Below are positions 51,780 through 60,457 of a DNA stretch of 64,000 bases, in pieces. The stretch is from Glycomyces lechevalierae. Its GTDB lineage: Bacteria > Actinomycetota > Actinomycetes > Mycobacteriales > Micromonosporaceae. Made by a program: the position numbers and the translations under genes. The DNA lies in the NCBI RefSeq assembly GCF_027622945.1, contig NZ_JAPZVQ010000002.1:141850-205849 (forward strand). Direction: 5' to 3'. The notes below the pieces were generated by a model. The model searched no databases, was not told the DNA's origin, and was given only the letters and a program-made list of their open reading frames with translations. Position 1 is the stretch's first letter. The number at the start of each line of letters is the position of its first letter.

Positions 51780-52858
51780 TGTCCGACGAGATTCAGGAAC
51801 CCACCTGGGACGAGGGCGCGCCCCGGCAGAAGCCGACCCTGTTCGGCGACGGCGATGTCGGCGCCAGCGGGGCGGACGCGTGGAGAGCCGCGACCGGGCA
51901 GGGCGCCCCGTCCGCGGACTCGTCCAAGAACGCGGGCGGCCTCTACCACCAGGCCGTCGACGGCTACCGCGGCGGCGACGGCAGCACCAAGAACGGCCCG
52001 ACCACGGGCATGAACGCGTTGAAGAGCGTCGCGTCGCCGGTGCTGCTGGTGCAGAACACGGTCGCGAACGCCACGAAGATCGAGAGCCTCACCGACTGGG
52101 ACGGCTACGCGAACCTGGCCACCGGCCTCGCCGGCGACATCACCGCCGTCCAAGGCGCCGCCGAGGAGTTCTGGAGCTTCGTCGAAGGCATCACCGACCC
52201 GAACTTCGATCCGCTCCAATGGCTGGCCGGCAGCCTCATCGACTTCCTGGTCCAGGTGTTCCAGCCGCTCGAAGACCTCATCGGCATCGTCTCCGGCAAC
52301 GAGACGCGCATGAGGGACTCGGCGACGATGTGGAACACCGTCGCCAAGGGCGCGCCGCAGGTGTCCGACTACATCGTCGCGGTGAGCGAGGACGGCTTGA
52401 GCGACTGGACGGGCCGGGACGGCGACGCGGCGCGGACCCGCGTGGCCGAGGCGGGCCGGACGATCGAAGCGCTCGGCTACATGGCCGTCGGCATGGAAGG
52501 CCTCCTGACGTGCATGGGGGACTTGGCCAAAGCACTCCGCCAGGACATCGTCGACCTGCTCGCCAAGGCCGTGTCCTGGGCGATCACCCGCCTGCTCCCG
52601 CAGGTCGCCGCCGGCATCGCGACGTTCGGCGCCACGGTCGCGACCGCGATCGCCGACGCCGTCTACAAGGTGGCCGCCCTGCTGATGAAGGCGTTCACGC
52701 GCATCCGCCAGGCCACGAACATCTTCGGCAAGGCCGCGCGGGTCATGCAGCAGATCTGGGAGCTCCTCGAGAAGATCAAGCCCGTCCTGGACTTCCTCAA
52801 GACCAACAGGAACGCGATCATGACCGGCGCGGGCGCGCTCGAACAGGCGACCGGCTGA
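51779..52858 (+). CDS. WXG100-like long secretion target
   Basis: A 359-residue protein. Shared block: FQPLEDLIGIVSGNETRMRDSATMW, then LSDWTGRDGDAARTRVAEAGRTIEAL with WTG as the WXG turn, then hydrophobic helices and an Ala/Lys-rich end. It is homologous to residues about 190-400 of the protein at 59210 and to the one at 40223. Together with the EspC-like gene it equals the fused protein at 59210. Confidence 0.65.
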   Translation: MSDEIQEPTWDEGAPRQKPTLFGDGDVGASGADAWRAATGQGAPSADSSKNAGGLYHQAVDGYRGGDGSTKNGPTTGMNALKSVASPVLLVQNTVANATKIESLTDWDGYANLATGLAGDITAVQGAAEEFWSFVEGITDPNFDPLQWLAGSLIDFLVQVFQPLEDLIGIVSGNETRMRDSATMWNTVAKGAPQVSDYIVAVSEDGLSDWTGRDGDAARTRVAEAGRTIEALGYMAVGMEGLLTCMGDLAKALRQDIVDLLAKAVSWAITRLLPQVAAGIATFGATVATAIADAVYKVAALLMKAFTRIRQATNIFGKAARVMQQIWELLEKIKPVLDFLKTNRNAIMTGAGALEQATG

Positions 52859-52923
52859 CCCGGCACGCCCGCGACGACCGGAGTGGACGGACGCCTCGAG
52901 TCGCGCTTCCGGCTCGGGGCGGT

Positions 52924-53748
52924 TCAGCGGGCGAGCGCCGCGTACCGCCGCTGCAGGTCCACGAGCTTGTGCGTGAACAGGTGGTCCTTGCGGCCCTTGG
53001 GGTCCGCGCCCTGCACCAGCATCGGCGTCGCGTACACGAACCAGCCGCCGCGCGCGATCCACACCACGCGGCGCATGTTCGCCTCGTCCTTCGCGGCCTC
53101 CGCGGTCGCCTGCGCGGCCCCGGGGTCCTTGGCCCACACCGTGACATGCACTGACGTGTCGAGGAAGTCGTTGACCTTCCCCGCGATCGCGCGACCGATG
53201 CGGCTCTTGGTGAACCGGCCCTCCTTGATCGCCGGCTTGTCCGCCGCGAAGGACGTCGCCTTGACGAAACCCTCCGGCGCCTCGCACCAGGCGACCTCGT
53301 CGGGCACTTCCCCACGGCTGGAACGGTAATCGCAGATCACGTTCGGCATCGGCGCGGCGGCGGGCAGGACCCAGACCCGGTACGGGACGACCTTCCCGTC
53401 CTCGTCCGCGTCGCACACGCACACGTTCTCGAACCGCACCCCGCCGCTCTCGCCGCGCACCAGGCTCCGCACCCGCTGCATCGGCAATCCCCACGCGCGC
53501 AACCGCTCCAGCAGCGGGCCCCACTGCGGCAGGGCGAACGCCTCGGCGTCGCTCCTCACGTCCGCGTACTCGAGCCCGTTGAGGCGCGCATGCGACTTCC
53601 ACAGCCGCGCCGCCTCATCGACCTCGTCGATCTTCGTCGCGGGCCGGTCAAGGGTGGCGTCGCAGAAGGCCGTGTCGGTGACGTAGACGAAGTTCTCGAG
53701 CTTGTGCCAGCGGCGCTCATCCCCCGCTCCGCCCCAGTCGGTCCCCAT
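52924..53748 (-). CDS. Hypothetical protein of the type VII-like block
   Basis: A 274-residue soluble protein (MGTDWGGAGDERRWHKLENFVYVTDTAF), no signal peptide or helix pair, some Cys (VCVCDADED). Unknown family. Convergent with the WXG-like gene and six bases from the upstream membrane gene, so it belongs to the minus operon 55153-52924. Confidence 0.6.
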   Translation of the reverse strand: MGTDWGGAGDERRWHKLENFVYVTDTAFCDATLDRPATKIDEVDEAARLWKSHARLNGLEYADVRSDAEAFALPQWGPLLERLRAWGLPMQRVRSLVRGESGGVRFENVCVCDADEDGKVVPYRVWVLPAAAPMPNVICDYRSSRGEVPDEVAWCEAPEGFVKATSFAADKPAIKEGRFTKSRIGRAIAGKVNDFLDTSVHVTVWAKDPGAAQATAEAAKDEANMRRVVWIARGGWFVYATPMLVQGADPKGRKDHLFTHKLVDLQRRYAALAR

Positions 53749-53753
53749 GGCGC

Positions 53754-54407
53754 TTACTTCCGGTAGCGGCGCAGGTCGATGCCAGAGCCGTCCGGGAACG
53801 AGATCCGGCGGTACACCCCGGCAGGCTTGGACCGCCTGAGGATCCTGGTCCGCCGCACCCGGTCGACGTCCCCTTCGAACCGGTAGTTCGGTTCGCGCAC
53901 TTCGATGACCGTGCGGATCGGCACCGGCTCGGGGAACGCGCCCGGATCGCCGTTGCCGCTCAGGAACCGCCCGTGCGTGCGGCCCTCGACCGCGACGAAC
54001 GCGATCCGCCGGTTCGTGAACACCCACAGGCCGCGGCTCCGCAGCGCCGGCGTCACCAGGCGGCCCATCACGGACTCCCGGCCCTGCCCGCGCAAGACCA
54101 CGTCAGGGCCTTTGACCTTCCTGCCTTCGCGGCCGCCGCCGCTCGCGCTGCTCAACCCGTCCGCGAGGAACGCGAGCACGATCAGGAGCACCACGGAACC
54201 GACGATCCACGCGAGCGTCAGCCACATGGCCTTCGCGATGCGCCGCAGCACCTGGTCGGCCGTCCACGGAGGGTTCGGCACGCCCTCGCACACGGGCGGC
54301 TTCCACATCGGGATCCAGTCGACGGTGCGCTCGCCGGGCTCGAGCCACTGGCGTTCGAGCATGCCCGGGGAGTCGAGCTTCAGGTCGAATCGGGGATTTC
54401 GGGGCAT
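53754..54407 (-). CDS. Single-helix membrane protein of the type VII-like block
   Basis: A 217-residue protein with one helix (about 63-83, LTLAWIVGSVVLLIVLAFLA) and a C-terminal beta domain (RGLWVFTNRRIAFVAVEGRTHGRF) reminiscent of PH-like bacterial domains. Family not certain. Same operon as the two YbaB-like genes. Confidence 0.6.
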   Translation of the reverse strand: MPRNPRFDLKLDSPGMLERQWLEPGERTVDWIPMWKPPVCEGVPNPPWTADQVLRRIAKAMWLTLAWIVGSVVLLIVLAFLADGLSSASGGGREGRKVKGPDVVLRGQGRESVMGRLVTPALRSRGLWVFTNRRIAFVAVEGRTHGRFLSGNGDPGAFPEPVPIRTVIEVREPNYRFEGDVDRVRRTRILRRSKPAGVYRRISFPDGSGIDLRRYRK

Positions 54408-54422
54408 GGGGCGTCGTTCGGT

Positions 54423-54818
54423 CTACAAGCCGTGCTCGCGGTCGAACCTGTCGCGCATGTGCTCGGGCAGGGTGCCGCGCACGATGCCCATGACGTCCAT
54501 GCGGTCGCCCATCAGGGACTGCGCCATCGCCGTCATCTTGACGCCGTACTCGGCCTTGGCCTGCTCGATGAGCATCATGATCGCCGGGGCGAGGGACTGG
54601 CGCGCCCGCATCGCGTACTCGTCGATGCCGATCTGGGCGACCTTGCCGTCGGAGTCGAGCTTCACGCGGAGCGTGCCGTCGTCGGAGACGACCTCGATCT
54701 CGTTGGCGCCCATCTCTTCGGAGAGCCGGTTGTACCGTTCGATCATCTGCTCGGCGTCGGCCTGCATCTGCTCCAGGCGCCGCAGCATCTCCTGCGGGTC
54801 GCGGTTCCTGTCGGTCAT
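54423..54818 (-). CDS. YbaB/EbfC-like protein 1
   Basis: A 131-residue helical-strand protein: DPQEMLRRLEQMQADAEQM then beta strands EIEVVSDDGTLRVKLDSDGKVAQIGID, the YbaB hallmark of a helix followed by antiparallel strands. Such proteins bind DNA as dimers, but small YbaB-like proteins are also found next to WXG100 genes. ATG 54818 was chosen because GGAGG lies seven bases upstream; a GTG at 54824 overlaps the upstream stop. Confidence 0.65.
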   Translation of the reverse strand: MTDRNRDPQEMLRRLEQMQADAEQMIERYNRLSEEMGANEIEVVSDDGTLRVKLDSDGKVAQIGIDEYAMRARQSLAPAIMMLIEQAKAEYGVKMTAMAQSLMGDRMDVMGIVRGTLPEHMRDRFDREHGL

Positions 54819-54820
54819 CC

Positions 54821-55153
54821 TCACGCCTCCGTCTCGGGCTCGATGCGGTGGAGACCCCCGCCGAACACGTCGCCGCCGACGGGCATGCCCATGATCCTGG
54901 TCATCTCCGCGGACAGGTCGGCCTGCACCTTCTGCTCCGCGGCCTTGATGGTCTGGACGATCACCTCGCCGAGCTCGACACCGCTCAACTCGAACGCACT
55001 GAGCCGCAGGTCGAGCTCCTTGATGTCCCCCGCCGCCCCCGCGACCACGCGCACGGTGCCGTCCTCGCTCACGGCCTCGCCCCGCGCTTCAACAGCGAGG
55101 CGCTGGATCTCGCCCGCCTTGCGCTGCATGTCCATTGCCGGATCCGCGTCCAC
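54821..55153 (-). CDS. YbaB/EbfC-like protein 2
   Basis: A 110-residue protein with the same helix-strand layout (MDMQRKAGEIQRLAVEA, EDGTVRVVAGAAGDIKELDLRLSAF). GTG 55153 was chosen because GGGAGG sits about six bases before it; an ATG at 55207 would add 18 atypical residues. The short spacing to copy 1 suggests a YbaB-like heterodimer. Confidence 0.6.
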   Translation of the reverse strand: MDADPAMDMQRKAGEIQRLAVEARGEAVSEDGTVRVVAGAAGDIKELDLRLSAFELSGVELGEVIVQTIKAAEQKVQADLSAEMTRIMGMPVGGDVFGGGLHRIEPETEA

Positions 55154-55326
55154 GGCGCCTCCCTTCGATTTCGCCGCGATCGCATTTTGCCCGCGGTTCA
55201 CCTGCATGTTAACCGCCTCCCGCTCGCCCCGGGTACAGCGTGTGCACGCGACGTCGCGGCCCGCGCGGGTTCGTCTCCACACGTGGTCTCGTCGTGGGCC
55301 GAGGCGTAGTCCCATTCCTCGGCGAC

Positions 55327-55959
55327 TCACGATCGGTCGCAGCGACTCGCGAGCTCGCGAAGGAAGACCACTTCCGAATGCAGGCCGTGCTTTCCTCGGC
55401 GGCGGATCCTGTCCCCGAACGAGACCGCCCAGCCGCCGAGGACCGCCCAGGAGCGGCGGGGCTTGGCGAGGAGTCCGCGTTCGTCGATGAGGTGCCGGGC
55501 GAACGCGTGGTCGACCGCGGAGACCCGGAACAGCCGCTCTGCCGTCACGTCCTGCAGATGGACCCTGGATGCGCCTGGGAGCCAACCGCATTCATCTTTC
55601 GTGAACACCGGCACCCACTTCCGGACGACCAGGCTCGGCCGAGGACGCCGCAGCGGCACGGCGACGAAGGCGCCGCTCGGATGCTGGCCGGCGAACTCGA
55701 CGTGGTCCTCGCCGAGCGGGACCTTCACCGTTCGCTCCCAGGCGATGACGTGCCCGTCGCCGATCCGACCGGAGACGACGTTGTTGAGCGGGCCCGAACC
55801 GATCTCGCCGAACGTCCGGGCCATATGGGGTGCTTGGACGGCCGCGTCGTAGCGGAGCCCCTGCCGCTCGGCGAAGCGGGCCGTGCGGCGGGCGTGCAGG
55901 CGGTTGTCCACACCATCGATGCCGGAACTGACGAGGCCGTCGAACAGCAACTCGACCAT
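55327..55959 (-). CDS. Hypothetical protein paralogous to 41484-42068
   Basis: A 210-residue soluble protein: VELLFDGLVSSGIDGVDNRLHARRTARFAERQGLRYD..., with VVSGRIGDGHVIAWER aligning to the VIAFE segment of the 41484 protein. No known family. AAGGAG precedes the ATG. It is downstream of the large Pro/Gly-rich gene but separated by a terminator. Confidence 0.55.
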   Translation of the reverse strand: MVELLFDGLVSSGIDGVDNRLHARRTARFAERQGLRYDAAVQAPHMARTFGEIGSGPLNNVVSGRIGDGHVIAWERTVKVPLGEDHVEFAGQHPSGAFVAVPLRRPRPSLVVRKWVPVFTKDECGWLPGASRVHLQDVTAERLFRVSAVDHAFARHLIDERGLLAKPRRSWAVLGGWAVSFGDRIRRRGKHGLHSEVVFLRELASRCDRS

Positions 55960-55987
55960 GTTGCGCTCCTTCGGAGTTGAATATGAC

Positions 55988-56015
55988 GATGGCCGGGCCC
56001 GCAGGCCCGGCCATC
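55988..56015 (-). terminator. Terminator of the 58810-56026 operon
   Basis: A perfect 12-bp stem GATGGCCGGGCC/GGCCCGGCCATC with a CGCA-type loop, 10 bases after the stop of the large Pro/Gly-rich gene. Confidence 0.75.
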
Positions 56016-56025
56016 ATCGCGATCG

Positions 56026-57696
56026 CTACGCGTACGGGTCGGAGTCTTCGTTCCCGATGCCCCACACGTCGTCGTCCTCGGTGAGCCAGGTGCCGGTCTC
56101 CTGCTCGCCTTCGCCTTGACCGCCCATGCCGCGGCCACCGCCGGCGCCGCCCATCATGCCGCCGGCCATGCCGCGCCCACCGGCGCCCATGCCTTTACCC
56201 ATGCCCTTGGCGCCCGCGCCGCGGCCGCCGCCAGCACCGGCACCCATGCCGCGGCCGCCACCGGCGCCGCCCATCATGCCGCCCATCGCGCCGCCGGCCC
56301 CGAGACCGCCGCCGAGGCCGCCACCGGCTCCGCCACCGGCGCCACCGCCGAGGCCGCCGCCCATGCCGCCGCCAGGACCGCCGCCGAGCCCGCCACCGAG
56401 ACCGCCGCCGCCACCGCCGGAGGCGAGACCACCGGAGATGTCGTCAGGGTCGGGAACCGATGAATCCCAAGGGTTCTCGTCATCGAGACTGCCGTTGTCC
56501 GGAAGGCTCGAGTCGGGCGGGGTGTACGTGTCGAGACCGCCGGGGTCGGTAGGAGTCGGAGTCGGGGTGCTCGGAGGATCGAGCGGCGTGGGCGAGCCGG
56601 GCGGGGTCATGTCCCCCAGGCCGGGAGGCGTGCCGCCGCCGGGAGGGGCACCGCCGTCGAGGTCGGGGGTGGGGGGAACCTCGCCGTTGTTGAAGGTCGT
56701 CTGCTCCGAGTTCTTCGCCCTCGTATCGATCTCGGAGACCTGGACGTTGGTGTTGGTCTTGCGGTCCATGATGTCGCCGTTGACGACCTTGGCCTGGTCC
56801 TGGAGCTGCTCCTGGCCGTCGGTGCCGAGGCTGTCCGTGGCGTACTTGGCGTACTCGTCGGCCTGTTCCTGCGCGAACTGGGTCGGCGACTTGCCGGCCA
56901 CGTCGTACGCGTTCGGGTAGGTCGTGGCGTACTCGAGCGCGTAGTCGTACCGCTCGGTGCGTGCGTTCTCGACCTCGTCGATGATCCCCGGCTCGAACCC
57001 GGCCCATTCCATCGCGGTCCGGGTCTCGTCGTCGGCGAAGACCTCGCACTCCGGGAAGTACGGCGGGCGGATGTGGATCTTGTGCGAGCACGCCGCGGCG
57101 TCTTCGAGGTGGAACTTCGGCGCGGGGTACACGCACTCGTTGCCGCCCTGCTGGCTGAAGATCTCCTCGGCCTTGTCGTTGAGGACCTTGACCGCGCCGC
57201 CGTCCTCGCCCCAGACGTCCTCGAGGATCGTGCGGCAGTTCTTGATGACCTTCTCGACCTGCTCCTCGAAGGCGTCGTAGTCATCGCCTTCCCAGTCCTC
57301 CGAGAGCGTGGAGAGGCCGGTCTTGAGGTCCTCGGGCACGTTGTAGAGCTCGGTGTAGAACGTCTGCCATTCTTCAGCGATCTTGTCGATCGCGTACTCG
57401 TCTGCCGGAGAGGGGCGCAGCGAAGCGACGAGCGAGGCGACGGACTCGCCATTGGGCAACGCATATGACTGTATGTCACGCGCAGGCCGGATGCTCGAGG
57501 TCTGCCCCCTCTTGGGAACCGCCGACATGAGTCGGAGCCATGCCTCCTCGGCCGGTTCGACGACCTTGGCCGTGCACTCTCCAAGGTTGCAGCTCGGCGT
57601 CTTCACCAACTCCGAGATACGGGTCTGGATCGCGGAGTCCTGGATGCCGACCTTGGCGTCGCCGTATTCTTCCTTTTCGAATTCATCATCGGCCAT
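56026..57696 (-). CDS. Large WXG-containing Pro/Gly-rich secretion target, copy A
   Basis: A 556-residue protein. A CNLGEC (C-x4-C) near residue 40, an LxAVPxxGQ segment, a helical WXG region (LSEDWEGDDYDAFEEQVEK), QGGNECVYPAPKF, an acidic middle, then Pro-rich and a long Gly-rich tract with repeated GGGLGG and GAGGG units, ending WGIGNEDSDPYA. The Gly tract resembles PE_PGRS/EspB-like proteins. Third gene of an operon after the WXG-like gene and the lipoprotein. Confidence 0.7.
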   Translation of the reverse strand: MADDEFEKEEYGDAKVGIQDSAIQTRISELVKTPSCNLGECTAKVVEPAEEAWLRLMSAVPKRGQTSSIRPARDIQSYALPNGESVASLVASLRPSPADEYAIDKIAEEWQTFYTELYNVPEDLKTGLSTLSEDWEGDDYDAFEEQVEKVIKNCRTILEDVWGEDGGAVKVLNDKAEEIFSQQGGNECVYPAPKFHLEDAAACSHKIHIRPPYFPECEVFADDETRTAMEWAGFEPGIIDEVENARTERYDYALEYATTYPNAYDVAGKSPTQFAQEQADEYAKYATDSLGTDGQEQLQDQAKVVNGDIMDRKTNTNVQVSEIDTRAKNSEQTTFNNGEVPPTPDLDGGAPPGGGTPPGLGDMTPPGSPTPLDPPSTPTPTPTDPGGLDTYTPPDSSLPDNGSLDDENPWDSSVPDPDDISGGLASGGGGGGLGGGLGGGPGGGMGGGLGGGAGGGAGGGLGGGLGAGGAMGGMMGGAGGGRGMGAGAGGGRGAGAKGMGKGMGAGGRGMAGGMMGGAGGGRGMGGQGEGEQETGTWLTEDDDVWGIGNEDSDPYA

Positions 57697-57698
57697 GG

Positions 57699-58445
57699 CT
57701 AGAGCCCGCTCTCTTTCTTGGCGAGGAGGTCGGTGAGGGTCTGCGACATGTAGTCGTTGGCGACCCAGGGGATGATTTCCTCATGGGTGAAGGGGAGCGT
57801 CGGGTCCGCACCGAACATGACGCCCGGGTCCTCGGTGTAATAGAGGAAGGTGTAGACGACCAGGTCGCCCTTGCGGCCGATGGCGTTGATGTACCAGGAC
57901 GTCGTGTCTTGGCCTGTGTAGAGGTAGCTCTCGTCCCAGTCGCCTTCGAGTTCACCTTCCTGCACGTTCGTGCGCTCGGTGCCGTCGGTCTCGATCGAGT
58001 CCTTGAGCTGGGTGACCCGCGACTGGAAGTTCTCCGTCGCCTCGTCGTCAGAGTTCCAGGGCACGCCGCCGACGGTGATGGTGGCATTGCCGGGGTATTC
58101 GCGGCCGGCGTCCTCGTAAGGAGCGAGGTCGGCCATGGCCTCGCAGGTGAACGCCTCACCGTCAAGGCCGGCGCCGATCTTGCTGGTCACCAATCCGCTC
58201 GATCCGAGGCCCACTACGCCCATGTAGTCCTGGATCGGCTGGAGGTCGTCGAAGGCCTCGCACCCTTCCCAGTCCTCCATGACCGAGAACGAACTGCCCG
58301 CCGTGCTCCCGCCGGTGCTGCCGTCCGCGCCGGCGTCGGTGCTTCCGGAGGGAGGAGTGTCGCCGCCGCCACCGCAACCGGCGAGGAGCAGACCAGCCGC
58401 GCCTGCAACGGCGAGGCTCTTGATCAGGGTCAGGTTTCGGGTCAC
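57699..58445 (-). CDS. Lipoprotein in the type VII-like operon
   Basis: A 248-residue protein with a lipoprotein leader ending LLLAGC followed by a Gly/Ser/Thr linker and an acidic globular domain (WEGCEAFDDLQPIQDYMG, conserved Cys). GTG start with GAGAGGAA upstream. No family recognised. It sits between a small WXG-like gene and the large Pro/Gly-rich gene; it may be the surface receptor for the complex. Confidence 0.65.
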   Translation of the reverse strand: MTRNLTLIKSLAVAGAAGLLLAGCGGGGDTPPSGSTDAGADGSTGGSTAGSSFSVMEDWEGCEAFDDLQPIQDYMGVVGLGSSGLVTSKIGAGLDGEAFTCEAMADLAPYEDAGREYPGNATITVGGVPWNSDDEATENFQSRVTQLKDSIETDGTERTNVQEGELEGDWDESYLYTGQDTTSWYINAIGRKGDLVVYTFLYYTEDPGVMFGADPTLPFTHEEIIPWVANDYMSQTLTDLLAKKESGL

Positions 58446-58492
58446 GTTAGTGTTCCTCTCTGTCGGTCGCCCCGTGTACTGGCTGACCACTG

Positions 58493-58810
58493 TCACAGTT
58501 CGTTGTCGAAGTCGGTGGCGCTTGCCTCGTCCGAGTCCTCGTGCGCGGCACCGGAATCGTTGAGCGTGTCGATGATGCCTTCCAGCGATTGCCGGAGCAG
58601 CTGCAAGTTCTCCCAGGTCGTGGAGTGGAAGGTCGCGTAGCTCTGCTTGGCCGTCTGCGAACTCTCCAGGTACCCGAAGGCGGGCGCCTTGCCGAGGACT
58701 TCACCGTTGCGCAGCTTCGGGATGAGGGTGTTCTCCACGATTTCGAGCTGGTGCTCCACCTTCGTGCGGTAAGCACGCAAGGCTTCCGGGTCGACTTGCT
58801 TGGACGCCAT
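58493..58810 (-). CDS. WXG-like small protein, copy A
   Basis: A 105-residue helical protein: DPEALRAYRTKVEHQLEIVENTLIPKLRNGE, KAPAFGYLESS, then ATFHSTTWENLQLLRQSLEGII. The Trp in the TTW-x-N turn is placed like the WXG motif but reads WEN. It is clearly paralogous to the 112-residue protein at 61702. First gene of the operon. Confidence 0.65.
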   Translation of the reverse strand: MASKQVDPEALRAYRTKVEHQLEIVENTLIPKLRNGEVLGKAPAFGYLESSQTAKQSYATFHSTTWENLQLLRQSLEGIIDTLNDSGAAHEDSDEASATDFDNEL

Positions 58811-59209
58811 CGCATTCCCTGTCTGTGAGTTCAGTACCTGCGGTACGTTCCCCGGACGAACGGTCGGACGCCATCGCGCGAGGTCAGGTACAGCCCAGTC
58901 CTGGGACTGTGCGCTGCCATGAGTCCTCCGGGGGATACGCGGGTCTCGAGTGTGAGTTCAGAATTCAGGTTAGCAGGGGCTCGCAACCCGTACAGACCAG
59001 AATGATTCGCCTCGACACACCCTCTGACATGGGGAGGAACCGGTCGCAGGCGAGGGCCCGAACGTTCGGTTCCGGTACGGGGGCGGGATTTGCGGACCGA
59101 ACCTCTTCCGAGCTCGGGAAACGGCGGATCAGAGGGGGTTGACCTGCGCGGTTATAGTCGTCGATGACGACGACAGCCACGCTATCCCGAACCGCCGAGG
59201 TGACCGAAC
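58811..59209. other. 399-base divergent control region
   Basis: Separates the minus operon starting at 58810 from the plus gene at 59210. It contains no gene; a TATAGT -10 (59153-59158) for the plus gene and TTGACC (59139) too close to be its -35. No strong palindrome was recognised. Confidence 0.5.
59153..59158 (+). promoter_or_regulatory. -10 element of the fused EspC-WXG gene
   Basis: TATAGT within GCGGTTATAGTCG, 51 bases before the ATG. The same context occurs upstream of the WXG-like gene at 40223. Confidence 0.4.
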
Positions 59210-60457
59210 ATGGGCGAACCCGTAGGCATTACGCCGCAACAGCTCTCCGACGCTGAAGGCGTGCTCCGAGGCCAGATGCCGGCTGCCCAGGCGCTCGCGG
59301 AGCAGGCGAACGGCGAAGGTCTCGACATGATGGCCTGGGGCGTCCCCGGGCTGTTCATCTCCCCGGGCTACTACCAGATGGTCGCCGACCTCAAAGAGCT
59401 GTTCGAGATGATGGGCACGGGTCTGGAAGGCCATGCCGACCGGCTCAAGGACTGCCGCGAGTCGTGGGAGACCGCGGACATGGAGATGGGCAAGGAGTTC
59501 TCGAAGTTCCAGCCCGAAGGCCTCGGCGACAGCATCGCTTGGGGCGGTTCGACGTACACCAATGACGGCGACCGGTACCACGGCCCCGGGTCGGTCGGGA
59601 TCGTCGACACCGGTGCCTGGAAGCAGTCCCCGGCGAAGGCGGTCACGGGCGGCTACGAGGTCTACGAAAAGATCGTGAAGGTCGTGAAGGCCGACGACGC
59701 CGGCGAGGCGGTCAACGCCGTCATGGAACTGTCCGCGCAGGTCGCCAGCTGGGGCTGGGACATGCTCGATGCGGCCATGAACCCGATCTCGTACCTCATC
59801 GCCTCCGGCCTGGACTTCCTCATCTCGCTCATCCAGCCGCTCGACGACCTCTTGGGCATGGTGACCGGCAACGGCGAGCGCATGGCCGACGAGATCGACC
59901 GCTGGGGAGGGATCAAGGAGGGGCTGCCTCCGATCGGCGACGCGATCAAGGCGGTCCCCGAAGGCGGCCTGAGCGAATGGTCCGGCAAGGACGGCGACGC
60001 GGCTCGCGAGAAGATCAAGGACTTCGCGGAGGCGGTCTACCAGCTCGGCGACCAGATCCAGGTGCTGCAGGGTCTGATGCGGCTCTGCGAGCTGATCGCC
60101 ACCTGCATCCGGAAGACCATTCTGGCGCTCATCGCGGACTGGATCACCAATCGGATCATCGACTGGGCCGTGGCGACCCCGCTCGCCGTGCCCACCGCCG
60201 GCGCCTCGACGGCGGCGGCCATGGTGCGGTCCATCATCTCGTCGATCAGGACCGTGCTCACCGCGCTGAACCGGTACGGCACGGTCGTCAAGACGTTCGT
60301 CGAGGCGAACCGCGTGCTCGGCAAGGTCGCGCCCGTCCTCTCAGGGGCCGCGAAGCCCCTGGCCGAGGCCGGTTTCAAGTCGGTCGGCATGATCGCGGGC
60401 CTGACCAGCACCGGGGGTCCGTCCACGAGCTCGATCGCCGACGGGTTCAACGGCTAG
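59210..60457 (+). CDS. EspC-like/WXG100-like fused secretion target
   Basis: A 415-residue protein. Residues 1-100 match the EspC-like helical hairpin (ITPQQLSDAEGVLRGQ..., MMAWGVPGLFISPGYY). Residues about 190-400 match the long target: IQPLDDLLGMVTGNGERMADEIDRWG, LSEWSGKDGDAAREKI (WSG turn), then helices. It thus joins in one chain what 51456 and 51779 encode separately. Followed without gap by the next gene. Confidence 0.65.
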   Translation: MGEPVGITPQQLSDAEGVLRGQMPAAQALAEQANGEGLDMMAWGVPGLFISPGYYQMVADLKELFEMMGTGLEGHADRLKDCRESWETADMEMGKEFSKFQPEGLGDSIAWGGSTYTNDGDRYHGPGSVGIVDTGAWKQSPAKAVTGGYEVYEKIVKVVKADDAGEAVNAVMELSAQVASWGWDMLDAAMNPISYLIASGLDFLISLIQPLDDLLGMVTGNGERMADEIDRWGGIKEGLPPIGDAIKAVPEGGLSEWSGKDGDAAREKIKDFAEAVYQLGDQIQVLQGLMRLCELIATCIRKTILALIADWITNRIIDWAVATPLAVPTAGASTAAAMVRSIISSIRTVLTALNRYGTVVKTFVEANRVLGKVAPVLSGAAKPLAEAGFKSVGMIAGLTSTGGPSTSSIADGFNG

